In this document: piece by piece, positions 1-8,483 of the stretch
Position numbering within the stretch: the first letter of the stretch is position 1
How the letters are laid out: every line of letters starts with the position of its first letter
Source of the DNA: Vibrio maritimus
GTDB lineage: Bacteria > Pseudomonadota > Gammaproteobacteria > Enterobacterales > Vibrionaceae
Reading direction: 5' to 3'
Length of the DNA: 64,000 bases
NCBI GenBank assembly: GCA_000755425.1
Contig: BBMT01000002.1
Coordinates: 62,001 to 126,000 of the forward strand
Notes under the pieces: generated by a model
Database searches by the model: none
Told to the model about the DNA's origin: nothing
The model's input: the letters and a program-made list of their open reading frames with translations, nothing else
Program-made: the position numbers and the translations under genes

Positions 1-71
1 GCGAGCTATTCAAGATGTTTGGTTTCACTACGGAAAACGTTGTGAACACAGCAAAAGAGCTGCTTGCCTAA
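1..71 (+). CDS. tkt: Transketolase, C-terminal end (partial)
   Basis: Only the last 22 codons and the stop are in the window, in the frame that begins at base 3. The peptide ends FTTENVVNTAKELLA, which I recognise as the transketolase C-terminus. Transketolase moves two-carbon units in the non-oxidative pentose phosphate pathway and produces erythrose-4-phosphate, the substrate of the epd product encoded just downstream. The tkt-epd-pgk-fbaA order is typical of gammaproteobacteria and supports the call. The rest of the gene lies left of the window. Confidence 0.85.
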   Translation, partial: ELFKMFGFTTENVVNTAKELLA

Positions 72-90
72 GCACCTTTTCTTGAAATGA

Positions 91-118
91 AAAACCGAGC
101 CTAGTGCTCGGTTTTTTG
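91..118. terminator. Bidirectional intrinsic terminator between tkt and the zinc-ribbon gene
   Basis: AAAACCGAGC and GCTCGGTTTT form a strong stem around a 5-base loop. T runs lie on both sides, so it can stop tkt on the plus strand and the convergent small gene on the minus strand. Confidence 0.85.
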
Positions 119-121
119 TTG

Positions 122-349
122 CTATTCAAACGCTTTGCCTTTGTTATCAAGTGTGCGTTTGCCACAGTCTTGGCAGGTTATGTAGCGATCCATATCGTAG
201 TAATGGCCGCCATTAATAAACGTATGGGCAAACAGCTTAATCTTGCCCATTAAGGATGGGTCGGTATCGTAACTGCTTGGCTTGCGTACCAGCATCTCTT
301 TGTGAGTAGTGGGTTTGTTGCAAGCTTTGCAGTAGGTTGAGCTTGTCAT
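122..349 (-). CDS. Small zinc-ribbon protein, function unknown
   Basis: A 75-residue protein with two CxxC pairs: CKAC near residues 7-10 and CQDC about 50 residues later. This spacing suggests one zinc-ribbon fold. It has no membrane segment or signal peptide. I chose the ATG at 347-349 because AGGAGG lies just upstream (about 358-363); the open frame continues to 469, but that extension has no ribosome site and looks non-coding. It is convergent with tkt and shares its terminator. I do not recognise a named family and assign no function. Confidence 0.7.
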   Translation of the reverse strand: MTSSTYCKACNKPTTHKEMLVRKPSSYDTDPSLMGKIKLFAHTFINGGHYYDMDRYITCQDCGKRTLDNKGKAFE

Positions 350-576
350 AGAGAACACCTCCTGTGCGTTAAAAACTGTGTGGTTAAAAGACACAAGATC
401 ATGACTCTTATTTGAGTGTAACAAGGCTATTGCGAGGAAGAGTGAGCGCTTTAGAGAGATGCATCGCAACTATTGGTGATAAATAGCGCAATCAAATTGC
501 GAATCACGTAATGCGAAATGTCAGTCGATCGGTTACCATGCAAGCCCTTATCACGTGAATAAAAAGGCGTAATGCG

Positions 577-1602
577 ATGCTAAGAGTGGCAATCAATGGC
601 TTTGGACGCATTGGACGGAATGTACTCAGAGCGCTATACGAAAGCGAGAAGAACGACCAAATCAAAGTCGTCGCCGTGAACGAACTTGCGCAACCTGAAG
701 CGATGGCTCATTTGCTTCAATACGATACCAGCCATGGTCGTTTTGATAAAAAGGTCACCCACGACCAAGAGCATCTCTATCTGACTCATAAAGATGGCCA
801 GTTCGACACCATTCGTATTTTGCATCTTGAAGACATCAGTCTATTGCCATGGAAAAACCTAGAGGTTGATATCGTATTAGATTGCACTGGTGTGTTTGGT
901 AGCCGCGCTGATGGCGAGAAACATATCGAAGCTGGCGCAAAAAAGGTGCTGTTTTCTCACCCTGGCAGCAATGATCTTGATAACACCATTATTTACGGTG
1001 TTAACCACCATACACTGACCAAAGATCACACCATCGTTTCTAATGGTTCTTGCACCACGAATTGCATCGTGCCGGTTATCCAAGCATTAGATGAAGCCTT
1101 TGGTATTGATTCTGGGACTATCACCAGCATTCACTCTTCAATGAATGATCAACAGGTTATCGACGCTTATCATGGTGATCTACGTCGTACACGTTCAGCC
1201 AGCCTATCCATTATTCCGGTGGATACGAAACTCCATAAAGGCATCGAACGCATCTTTCCGAAATTTTCTAACAAATTTGAAGCAATTTCTGTAAGAGTGC
1301 CAACAATTAACGTCACCGCTATGGATCTTAGTGTAACTATAAATACGAATGTGAAAGTTAATGACGTAAATCAAGTCATTATTAACGCATCTCGGTGTAC
1401 ATTAGACGGCATTGTTGACTATACTGAAGCACCGCTGGTTTCCGTGGACTTTAACCACGACCCACACAGCGCGATTGTTGATGGGACACAGACACGAGTG
1501 AGTGATGGTCGTCTGGTCAAAATGTTGGTGTGGTGTGACAACGAGTGGGGCTTTGCTAACCGTATGTTAGACACCGCGTTAGCAATGCAAGCGTCTCAGT
1601 AG
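577..1602 (+). CDS. epd: D-erythrose-4-phosphate dehydrogenase
   Basis: 341 residues, the usual Epd length. Epd oxidises erythrose-4-phosphate to 4-phosphoerythronate with NAD, the first step of DXP-dependent pyridoxal phosphate synthesis. The N-terminus carries the Rossmann motif NGFGRIGRN (residues 7-15). The active-site block is SNGSCTTNC with the nucleophile at about Cys159, and the C-terminus has the GAPDH-family [12 protein letters not shown] block. The position directly before pgk and fbaA favours Epd over GapA. The residue two before the catalytic Cys is Gly, where I recall Ala in E. coli Epd. PdxJ, a later enzyme of the same pathway, is also in this window. Confidence 0.93.
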   Translation: MLRVAINGFGRIGRNVLRALYESEKNDQIKVVAVNELAQPEAMAHLLQYDTSHGRFDKKVTHDQEHLYLTHKDGQFDTIRILHLEDISLLPWKNLEVDIVLDCTGVFGSRADGEKHIEAGAKKVLFSHPGSNDLDNTIIYGVNHHTLTKDHTIVSNGSCTTNCIVPVIQALDEAFGIDSGTITSIHSSMNDQQVIDAYHGDLRRTRSASLSIIPVDTKLHKGIERIFPKFSNKFEAISVRVPTINVTAMDLSVTINTNVKVNDVNQVIINASRCTLDGIVDYTEAPLVSVDFNHDPHSAIVDGTQTRVSDGRLVKMLVWCDNEWGFANRMLDTALAMQASQ

Positions 1603-1625
1603 TATCAAGGGCGCACTTGGGGAAA

Positions 1626-1656
1626 AATATTAATTTCGAAGGTTGAAATTAATATT
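1626..1656. other. AT-rich hairpin in the epd-pgk intergenic leader
   Basis: AATATTAATTTC is followed by a 7-base loop and its exact reverse complement GAAATTAATATT. No T run follows directly, so it is not a classical terminator. It may be an mRNA-processing or stability element about 100 bases before the pgk start. Confidence 0.55.
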
Positions 1657-1754
1657 CATGAGCCCAATATAAGTAAGCAGTTGATGAATTCTAAAACTTG
1701 GCAAGAAGCCGGGTTTCAAAAACTTTATTTATTTTTTAGTTGAGAGGACTAAAC

Positions 1755-2918
1755 ATGTCTGTAATCAAGATGACTGACCTGGATCTAGCAGGTAAACGCG
1801 TATTTATCCGTGCTGATCTGAACGTACCAGTAAAAGACGGTAAAGTAACATCTGACGCTCGTATCATTGCGTCTCTACCAACCATCAAGCACTGCCTAGA
1901 AGCTGGCGCTAAAGTTATGGTTACGTCTCACCTAGGTCGTCCTACTGAAGGCGAGTACGCAGAAGAGTTCTCTCTACAACCTGTTGTTAACTACCTAAAC
2001 GACGCACTTGAGTGTGAAGTTAAGCTTGCTAAAGATTACCTAGACGGCCTAGAGCTTAACGCGGGTGAGCTTGTTGTTCTTGAAAACGTTCGCTTTAACA
2101 AAGGCGAGAAGAAGAACGAAGAAGAGCTATCTAAGAAGTACGCAGCACTATGTGACATCTTCGTAATGGATGCATTCGGTACTGCGCACCGTGCACAAGC
2201 GTCTACTCACGGCGTTGGCATGAATGCACCTGTAGCGTGTGCTGGTCCTCTACTAGCTAACGAACTAGACGCACTAGGCAAAGCAATGGACAAGCCTGCT
2301 CGTCCAATGGTTGCTATCGTTGGTGGTTCTAAAGTATCAACTAAGCTAACGGTTCTTGAATCTCTATCTAAAATCGCTGACCAACTTGTTGTTGGTGGTG
2401 GTATCGCGAACACGTTCATCGCAGCAGCTGGTCACAACGTAGGTAAGTCTCTATACGAAGCGGACCTAGTAGACACTGCTAAGAAGCTAATGGACGAGTG
2501 TGCAATTCCAGTTGCTACTGACGTTGCATGTGCAAAAGCATTCGACGAGAACGCAGAAGCTGAAATCAAGCACGTATCTGAAGTTCAAGACGACGACATG
2601 ATTTTCGACCTAGGTCCAGACTCAACTGCTGAACTAGCGAAAATCCTGAAAGATGCTAAAACTATCCTATGGAACGGCCCTGTTGGCGTATTCGAATTCA
2701 AGAACTTCGAAGCGGGCACAGAAGGCATTTCTAAAGCGATCGCTGAATCTGAAGGTTTCTCTGTAGCAGGTGGTGGTGACACGCTAGCAGCTATCGACAA
2801 GTTCGGTATCAAAGCTGACGTTTCTTACATCTCTACAGGTGGCGGTGCATTCCTTGAGTTTGTAGAAGGTAAAGTACTACCAGCAGTAGCAATGCTTGAA
2901 GAGCGTGCTAAAGCATAA
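1755..2918 (+). CDS. pgk: Phosphoglycerate kinase
   Basis: 387 residues starting [10 protein letters not shown], the normal bacterial PGK length. It transfers phosphate between 1,3-bisphosphoglycerate and ADP in glycolysis. Visible family blocks are RADLNVP near residue 20, TSHLGRP near 60, and the nucleotide-binding Gly-rich region near the C-terminus ([16 protein letters not shown]). I chose the ATG at 1755 over an in-frame TTG at 1740 because GAGAGGA lies just before this ATG and family proteins start here. Codon use is strongly biased (GGT, CTA, AAC, GAA), as expected for an abundant enzyme. It lies between epd and fbaA. Confidence 0.97.
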   Translation: MSVIKMTDLDLAGKRVFIRADLNVPVKDGKVTSDARIIASLPTIKHCLEAGAKVMVTSHLGRPTEGEYAEEFSLQPVVNYLNDALECEVKLAKDYLDGLELNAGELVVLENVRFNKGEKKNEEELSKKYAALCDIFVMDAFGTAHRAQASTHGVGMNAPVACAGPLLANELDALGKAMDKPARPMVAIVGGSKVSTKLTVLESLSKIADQLVVGGGIANTFIAAAGHNVGKSLYEADLVDTAKKLMDECAIPVATDVACAKAFDENAEAEIKHVSEVQDDDMIFDLGPDSTAELAKILKDAKTILWNGPVGVFEFKNFEAGTEGISKAIAESEGFSVAGGGDTLAAIDKFGIKADVSYISTGGGAFLEFVEGKVLPAVAMLEERAKA

Positions 2919-3056
2919 TTATCTTTTTATAAAGCGGGCTAATGAGTCCGCTTTTATCTATGCTGCAATGGCTGGTTAACTTTGATACAATGCCGCCCAT
3001 TGTGAGCAAACGATTGCCAATTTTTATTTAAAACGACAGAAAATAGGACTTATTCC

Positions 3057-4133
3057 ATGTCTAAGATCTTCGACTTCGTAAAACCAGGTGTTATCTCTGG
3101 CGATGACGTTCAGAAAGTATTTGAAGTTGCTAAAGAGAACAACTTCGCTCTTCCTGCAGTTAACGTAGTTAACACTGATTCTATCAACGGTGTTCTTGAA
3201 GCTGCAGCTAAAGTTAAAGCTCCAGTTGTAGTTCAGTTCTCTAACGGCGGTGCTGGCTTCTTCGCTGGTAAAGGCGTTAAGCTTGAAGGTCAAGGCGCGC
3301 AAATCCTAGGTGCAGTTGCTGGTGCAAAATACGTTCACGCAGTTGCTGAATCTTACGGTGTTCCAGTGATTCTTCACACTGACCACGCTGCTAAGAAACT
3401 TCTACCATGGATCGACGGTCTTCTAGATGCAGGTGAAGAGTTCTTCGCTCAAACTGGTAAGCCTCTATTCTCTTCTCACATGATCGACCTTTCTGAAGAG
3501 TCTCTAGAAGAGAACATCGAAATCTCTGCTAAGTACCTAGCTCGCATGGCGAAAATGGGTATGACTCTAGAAATCGAACTAGGTTGTACTGGTGGTGAAG
3601 AAGACGGCGTAGATAACTCTCACATGGACGCATCTGAGCTTTACACTTCTCCAGAAGACGTAGCATACGCTTACGAGAAACTAAACGCTGTTAGCCCACG
3701 TTTCACTATCGCTGCTTCTTTCGGTAACGTACACGGTGTTTACAAGCCAGGTAACGTTGTTCTAACTCCAACTATCCTACGTGACTCTCAAGCATACTGT
3801 GCAGAGAAGTTCGGTATCGCACCTAACGCTCTAAACTTCGTATTCCACGGTGGTTCTGGTTCTACTGAAGCAGAAATCCAAGAGTCTATCGGCTACGGTG
3901 TTATCAAAATGAACATCGATACTGATACACAGTGGGCAACTTGGGACGGTATCCGTTCTTACGAAGCTGAGAACCACGATTACCTACAAGGTCAAATCGG
4001 TAACCCAACTGGTGAAGACGCGCCAAACAAGAAGTACTACGATCCACGCGTATGGCTACGTGCAGGTCAATCTTCAATGGTTGCTCGTCTAGAGAAAGCT
4101 TTCGCTGACCTAAACGCTATCGACGTACTATAA
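3057..4133 (+). CDS. fbaA: Class II fructose-bisphosphate aldolase
   Basis: 358 residues, the length of the E. coli class II enzyme. It cleaves fructose-1,6-bisphosphate to DHAP and glyceraldehyde-3-phosphate using zinc. The metal-binding signature is seen as ILHTDHAAK near residue 105, followed by the IELGCTGGEEDGV block and later FVFHGGSGS, both characteristic of the family. Codon use is as biased as in pgk. The gene ends in a strong terminator that separates the glycolytic block from mscS. Confidence 0.97.
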   Translation: MSKIFDFVKPGVISGDDVQKVFEVAKENNFALPAVNVVNTDSINGVLEAAAKVKAPVVVQFSNGGAGFFAGKGVKLEGQGAQILGAVAGAKYVHAVAESYGVPVILHTDHAAKKLLPWIDGLLDAGEEFFAQTGKPLFSSHMIDLSEESLEENIEISAKYLARMAKMGMTLEIELGCTGGEEDGVDNSHMDASELYTSPEDVAYAYEKLNAVSPRFTIAASFGNVHGVYKPGNVVLTPTILRDSQAYCAEKFGIAPNALNFVFHGGSGSTEAEIQESIGYGVIKMNIDTDTQWATWDGIRSYEAENHDYLQGQIGNPTGEDAPNKKYYDPRVWLRAGQSSMVARLEKAFADLNAIDVL

Positions 4134-4169
4134 GATTAAATCGCATAAGATTTAACTGATAGTAAGATG

Positions 4170-4199
4170 AAAAAAGTCGCTCTTTGGAGCGGCTTTTTT
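4170..4199 (+). terminator. Intrinsic terminator after fbaA
   Basis: A GTCGCTC/GAGCGGC stem with a TTTG loop, flanked by A6 and T6, about 35 bases past the fbaA stop. Confidence 0.85.
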
Positions 4200-4393
4200 G
4201 TGCCTGTAGGAAAATAACGTGATGTGATTAAAAAAACTGGCACAACTGCTCTTGATTGCGTAACCTTTTGTTATGTTTTGTGTATTGGTATTTAACGTCA
4301 GTATGCTTGAAACGTTTTTGCGCGCCTTTGCTAATAAGTCAGTGGTATTAGCTAAGACTCGCTTTGCTCATCATTATCCTAGAGGTACACAAT

Positions 4394-5257
4394 ATGGCCA
4401 ATGAGTCTGTTGATATTGAAACTCCCCTTGTAGACAGTTTGTCTCATGCTGAGAAATGGTTGACTAACAACTCTGATCTTCTGGTTCAGTACGGTGTGAA
4501 CATCATTTCTGCACTGCTTATCCTGTTCATTGGTAACATCGTAGTTAAAGCGATTGCCGGCAGCGTGGCTAAGTTGCTGCACAAGAAAAAAATGGATAAG
4601 GCCGTTGTCGAGTTTATTCACGGCATCGTACGTTACACCTTGTTTGTTATCGTGCTGATTGCTGCACTAAGTCGCATCGGTGTACAAACCGCATCCGTGG
4701 TTGCAGTGATTGGTGCTGCAGGCTTGGCTATCGGTCTTGCGCTGCAAGGCTCACTGTCTAACTTTGCTGCCGGTGTATTGATTGTTGGCTTCCGTCCGTT
4801 CAAGTCAGGCGATTACGTAGAGATTGGTGGTGTTGCTGGCTCGGTAGATTCTATTCAGATCTTCCAAACTATCCTAACGACACCTGACAACAAGATGGTT
4901 GTAGTACCAAACGCATCTGTCATTGGTTCACCAATAACTAATTATTCTCGTCATGCGACGCGCCGTATTGACCATGTGATTGGTGTCTCTTACGGTGCGG
5001 ATTTGAAGAAGACGCAAGAAGTGATTCGTAAAACGCTTGAGGCGGATGAGCGTATTCTTAAAGAGCCAGGTATTACCGTGGGTGTCGTTGCACTTGCTGA
5101 CTCCTCAGTGAACTTTGTGGTTCGTCCATGGGTTCGCACTGAGCAGTACTGGGATGTGTACTTTGATACGCTACAAGCGATCAAAGAAGCGCTCGATGCA
5201 GAAGGTATTGAAATTCCATTTCCACAAATGGATGTGCATCTAAATAAAGTGGACTGA
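4394..5257 (+). CDS. mscS: Small-conductance mechanosensitive channel
   Basis: 287 residues, matching MscS (286 in E. coli). It is an inner-membrane heptameric channel that opens under hypo-osmotic stress. Three N-terminal membrane segments are visible at about residues 30-55, 70-90 and 95-125. The third is the Gly/Ala-rich pore helix with the AAGLAIGLALQGSLSNFAAG pattern, followed by the beta domain PFKSGDYVEIGG. I chose the ATG at 4394, with AGAGG about 8 bases upstream, over an upstream in-frame start at 4364. Placement after fbaA matches the common gammaproteobacterial order. Confidence 0.95.
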   Translation: MANESVDIETPLVDSLSHAEKWLTNNSDLLVQYGVNIISALLILFIGNIVVKAIAGSVAKLLHKKKMDKAVVEFIHGIVRYTLFVIVLIAALSRIGVQTASVVAVIGAAGLAIGLALQGSLSNFAAGVLIVGFRPFKSGDYVEIGGVAGSVDSIQIFQTILTTPDNKMVVVPNASVIGSPITNYSRHATRRIDHVIGVSYGADLKKTQEVIRKTLEADERILKEPGITVGVVALADSSVNFVVRPWVRTEQYWDVYFDTLQAIKEALDAEGIEIPFPQMDVHLNKVD

Positions 5258-5295
5258 TCGCTTAGGCGTTCACATCAGATGTAAAAAAGGAGAAG

Positions 5296-5793
5296 CTAGG
5301 CTTCTTCTTTTTCTATTTCAATGACTTGATTTGAAACGTTTTCCAGCACTCGTTTGAGAGCACTACCATCAATGCCAAATGTCCACTCTGGTTTGCCTGG
5401 TGTATACAGGATCTCTTTGGCATCAAACAAACGGCTATCGACAACGATGGTGATGTCATCCGGGAGTCCTATTGGGCATACCGCCCCTGGAACGCAACCA
5501 ATTTGTTCGATCATTTCTTCATTGCTGCAGATAGAGGTACGTTTGCCGAGCGCGTGTTTTAGCTGCGCTTTGTCCAATCTTGAATCTTTATCAGTTAGGA
5601 ACAGAGCAAACCCTCCGCCCTTCTTTTTTAAGAACAAGCTCTTGCTGTGCAGCCCCGTCCAGCCAAGCTCTTTCGCGATACGAACGTCAGTTTCAAAGTC
5701 CAGAATAGGCTCATGCTGCCATTTCGAAAAGGAGACCGATAAGGTCTCCAATAATCTAAGGTTAGCAAGATAGATGCTTTCTGTTCTATCCAT
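5296..5793 (-). CDS. YbaK/EbsC-type aminoacyl-tRNA deacylase family protein
   Basis: 165 residues of the YbaK/ProX-like fold, which in known members hydrolyses mischarged aminoacyl-tRNAs or binds tRNA. Family features are the GLHSKSLFLKKK strand with its basic tail, LFLTDKDSRLD, and the GCVPGAVCPIGLP block near residues 98-110. The layout resembles free-standing ProX/YbaK proteins more than the ProRS insertion domain. It ends 6 bases before the end of the next gene upstream (argO), so the two are probably co-transcribed. The amino acid specificity cannot be read from sequence. Confidence 0.75.
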   Translation of the reverse strand: MDRTESIYLANLRLLETLSVSFSKWQHEPILDFETDVRIAKELGWTGLHSKSLFLKKKGGGFALFLTDKDSRLDKAQLKHALGKRTSICSNEEMIEQIGCVPGAVCPIGLPDDITIVVDSRLFDAKEILYTPGKPEWTFGIDGSALKRVLENVSNQVIEIEKEEA

Positions 5794-5799
5794 TTAGGT

Positions 5800-6420
5800 T
5801 TACTCCATTAACCCTTTGGTAAGTAGTAGAGCAATAGTAAACATCATGGCCGCTACCGCCAAGTCGATACCTTTCTTAACCTTTGGTTTTGATAGTGTTG
5901 GGCCGAGTTTCGCCGCACCCATAGAGAGCGAATAGAACCAAACAAAGGAAGCCAGTACAGTGCCGATCGCAAAGGCAATTCGGTCATTACCTTCAAACTG
6001 GCCGCCAATCGAGCCGAGGATCACCACAGTATCTAGGTACAAGTGCGGGTTTAGTACGGTGACCGCAAGGGCACCTAATACCACAGTACGTCTTCCGCGC
6101 GCCAGGACCTCACCTGATGACTCTTTTGCTGCGGGGGCTTTAAATGCACTTCGCAGCGAGAGCAAACCATAACCAGTCAGAAAAGCGATACCACCTAAAG
6201 TCACCGCTGTTAGCAGTAGTTCGTTTTGCGACAATATCGCACCGCCACCAAAGATACCCAGTGAAATGAACGTCATGTCTAGTAGGCTGCATACGGTCGC
6301 CGTTGTTAGGTGATGATTACGCTTAATACCCTGATTTAACACATAAGCGTTCTGAGCGCCAATTGGGATAATCATTGTCGCGCCCAATCCGAAACCTTGA
6401 AGAAGCACCCAAAAATTCAC
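5800..6420 (-). CDS. argO: L-arginine exporter (LysE family)
   Basis: 206 residues with about six hydrophobic segments and the LysE/ArgO N-terminal signature GLGATMIIPIGAQNAYVLNQG. It exports arginine (and canavanine in E. coli) across the inner membrane. The start is GTG at 6418-6420. It is divergent from argP, the LysR regulator that activates argO in E. coli when arginine is high and is antagonised by lysine. The 121-base gap between them should hold the ArgP operator. Family and neighbour agree, so the call is strong. Confidence 0.9.
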   Translation of the reverse strand: MNFWVLLQGFGLGATMIIPIGAQNAYVLNQGIKRNHHLTTATVCSLLDMTFISLGIFGGGAILSQNELLLTAVTLGGIAFLTGYGLLSLRSAFKAPAAKESSGEVLARGRRTVVLGALAVTVLNPHLYLDTVVILGSIGGQFEGNDRIAFAIGTVLASFVWFYSLSMGAAKLGPTLSKPKVKKGIDLAVAAMMFTIALLLTKGLME

Positions 6421-6541
6421 TTTAATTTCCTCGCCACTACATAAAAGAGAGCGAGAGAATAGCGATTCGATTATGATTAGGATAGTTAATAATATTAATG
6501 AGAAATAAGCTAAGCTAATGGCTATTTTGAGAGGTTAAAAG

Positions 6542-7437
6542 ATGCGCGGATTAGACTACAAATGGATAGAGGCACTGGATGCGATTGTTGAGCAAAAAAG
6601 CTTCGATAAAGCGGCGGAGCACTTGTATATCTCTCAATCTGCCGTATCTCAGCGCGTGAAGCAACTGGAAAAATGGTTGGCGCAACCGGTATTGGTTCGT
6701 GAGCAGCCACCACGTCCAACCGCAGTGGGGAAAAAGTTGCTTGGGCTATATCGTCGTGTGCGTTTGCTAGAACAAGAGCTGGTGCCAGAGCTTGCTGCCG
6801 ATCTTGGCGATAAGCCGCTATCGGTTTCTCTCGCGACGAACGCAGATAGTCTAGCGACTTGGTTGTTACCGAGTTTGTTTCCGCTTCTAGAGTCCAAGCG
6901 CGTTGAGCTTGATCTTATTGTTGATGATGAAGCAGAACCATAGAAAAGCTGAAAAATGGAGAAGTAGTCGGCGCAATCAGCCTAGAGCCACAATCGATTC
7001 CTGGCTGTGTGGCCGATTACTTAGGACGCGTTGACTATCTTTGTGTAGCGAGCCCAAGCTTTATCAAACGATACTTCAGTCAAGGTGTGAATCGGGAAAC
7101 CTTGATGAAAGCGCCAGCCGTTGCCTATGACCAACACGACAAGATGCATCAGAAGTTTGTGAATCAACACTTTAATATTATGCGCGGCAACATACTCAAA
7201 CACACGGTGCGAAGCTCTGAAGCGTTTGTGAAACTGGCGGTTGCCGGTGTGGCTTACTGCCTTATTCCTAAGCTGCAAATCCAAGATGAACTCGAGTCCG
7301 GTGCCTTGATTGAATTGACGCCCAATATCCTGCTATCACACCAAATCTACTGGCATCATTGGCAGTTAGAAAGTGGTGTGCTGAGTGAAGTATCGGATGC
7401 CATTATTGGCCACGCTAGGCAATTCTTGCCTCAGTAA
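6542..7437 (+). CDS. argP: LysR-type regulator ArgP (frame broken once)
   Basis: An N-terminal winged helix-turn-helix (residues 1-60, [20 protein letters not shown]) is followed by a LysR effector domain. ArgP activates argO and lysine/arginine-responsive genes. The frame stops after DDEAEP near 6942 and resumes as [13 protein letters not shown]. Adding one A at 6936-6937 restores a protein of about 298 residues, the expected ArgP length. I read the break as a sequence error because the rest is intact and similar breaks occur across the window. It is divergent from argO and followed by a terminator. Confidence 0.88.
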
Positions 7438-7475
7438 TGACAAACATTGTTTGGTCAATGTTCTGTCAGCTTTTT
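7438..7475 (+). terminator. Intrinsic terminator after argP
   Basis: TGACAAACATTG pairs with CAATGTTCTGTCA (one bulged C) and is followed by GCTTTTT. It overlaps the tail of argP. Confidence 0.7.
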
Positions 7476-7545
7476 AATGTCTGGGAACCTATAGCCCAAA
7501 CCTATGCCTAATATTGAGTATAAGAAAATAAGACGAGGAGTCTTC

Positions 7546-8241
7546 ATGAAACAGTCATTAGTTGTTGGTAGTTTGGTCGTCAGTCTATTTGCGGCGCCAG
7601 TGTTTGCAAGTCAGCCGGAATTTGCCCACATTTCTACAACAGGCTACGGTGAAATCCAAGCCAAGCCAGATATGGCTGAGTTTTCAGTTCGCGTGGTTCA
7701 ATCACAGATGGATGCTGATCAAGCTAAGCAGGGTGTGGATACTGTCGTCGACAAATTTCTTGATGGTTTAACCAAGAATGGTATCGATAAAGCGGACATC
7801 CAAAGCTCAAATCTTTACCTATCACCGCAATATCATTATCCAGAAAAAGGCAAGCCAGAGCTGATTGGCTATCGAGCTTCGCGCACGGTGACCGTTCAAG
7901 TGATGGATCTCGACAAGCTTAATAACTACCTAGACCTTGCGTTAGAGTCCGGGATTAATCAGGTCGATAACATTCAACTGAAAGTGAAAGACGAAGGGCA
8001 GTATCAAGAAGCAGCTCGCATGGCGGCGATAAAAGATGCGCAAAGCAAAGCGTCTTCATTGGCGAAAGGTTTTGAGCAGCAGCTTGGTAATGTGTGGCGT
8101 ATTGAGTACCGTCAACAGATGAATCAACCAGTGGTGATGCGCGCGATGGCGATGGATAGTAAGGCTGAGTCAAATAGTTATCAGGATTCGGTGATTACGA
8201 TTCGTGATCGGGTGGATGTGACGTATCGGATTGGTGAGTGA
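7546..8241 (+). CDS. SIMPL-domain periplasmic protein (YggE-like)
   Basis: 231 residues. It begins with a clear Sec signal peptide (MKQSLVVGSLVVSLFAAPVFA, cleavage after about residue 21), followed by a SIMPL (DUF541) domain with ISTTGYGEIQAKPDMAEFSV at its start. E. coli YggE belongs to this family and is linked to oxidative stress tolerance, but its biochemical role is unclear. I chose the ATG at 7546, which has GAGGAG upstream and starts the signal peptide, over the in-frame ATG at 7504. E. coli also has yggE beside argO, which supports orthology. Confidence 0.85.
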   Translation: MKQSLVVGSLVVSLFAAPVFASQPEFAHISTTGYGEIQAKPDMAEFSVRVVQSQMDADQAKQGVDTVVDKFLDGLTKNGIDKADIQSSNLYLSPQYHYPEKGKPELIGYRASRTVTVQVMDLDKLNNYLDLALESGINQVDNIQLKVKDEGQYQEAARMAAIKDAQSKASSLAKGFEQQLGNVWRIEYRQQMNQPVVMRAMAMDSKAESNSYQDSVITIRDRVDVTYRIGE

Positions 8242-8332
8242 TGGTTTTGTGGGAGTTTAGTGGGTTAGCGGTGTTTGCTAGAGGCTAAAGTGTCTAATTT
8301 GATTGCTAACTTGTTGTAAGTTCAGCGCATTA

Positions 8333-8467
8333 TACCCCCTCTAGCTCCCCCTTATTAAGGGGGAGAACAACAGGCTCGCTCCTATCGTCGCATCGCCGTT
8401 TTTCTATAAGGCGATGCGCAGCGAGCCTTTGGTTCCTCCTCTTTATAAGGGGAGGCTAGGAGGGGTA
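8333..8467. repeat. Palindromic intergenic repeat, copy 1
   Basis: About 135 bp of nested inverted repeats. The ends are TACCCCCTCTAG and CTAGGAGGGGTA. Inside are CTTATTAAGGGGGAG and CTCTTTATAAGGGGAG blocks and a central hairpin with arms GGCTCGCT..GCATCGCC and GGCGATGCGCAGCGAGCC. The same element occurs inverted at 36506-36664. It carries no ORF and sits between two convergent genes. It looks like a non-autonomous MITE-like or REP-type intergenic repeat. Confidence 0.85.
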
Positions 8468-8483
8468 AAGCTCTTATTTACTA

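Noticed and set aside
350..469. N-terminal extension of the zinc-ribbon protein to 469
   Set aside because: AGGAGG sits directly before the internal ATG at 347-349, and the extension would read through that site.
1740..1754. TTG at 1740 as the pgk start
   Set aside because: The ATG at 1755 has the ribosome site in the right place and matches the N-terminus of the family.
8333..8467. CRISPR or integron attC (VCR-like) site
   Set aside because: Only one unit with nested palindromes, no regularly spaced repeats, no adjacent cassette or integrase, and ends do not match attC core sites.
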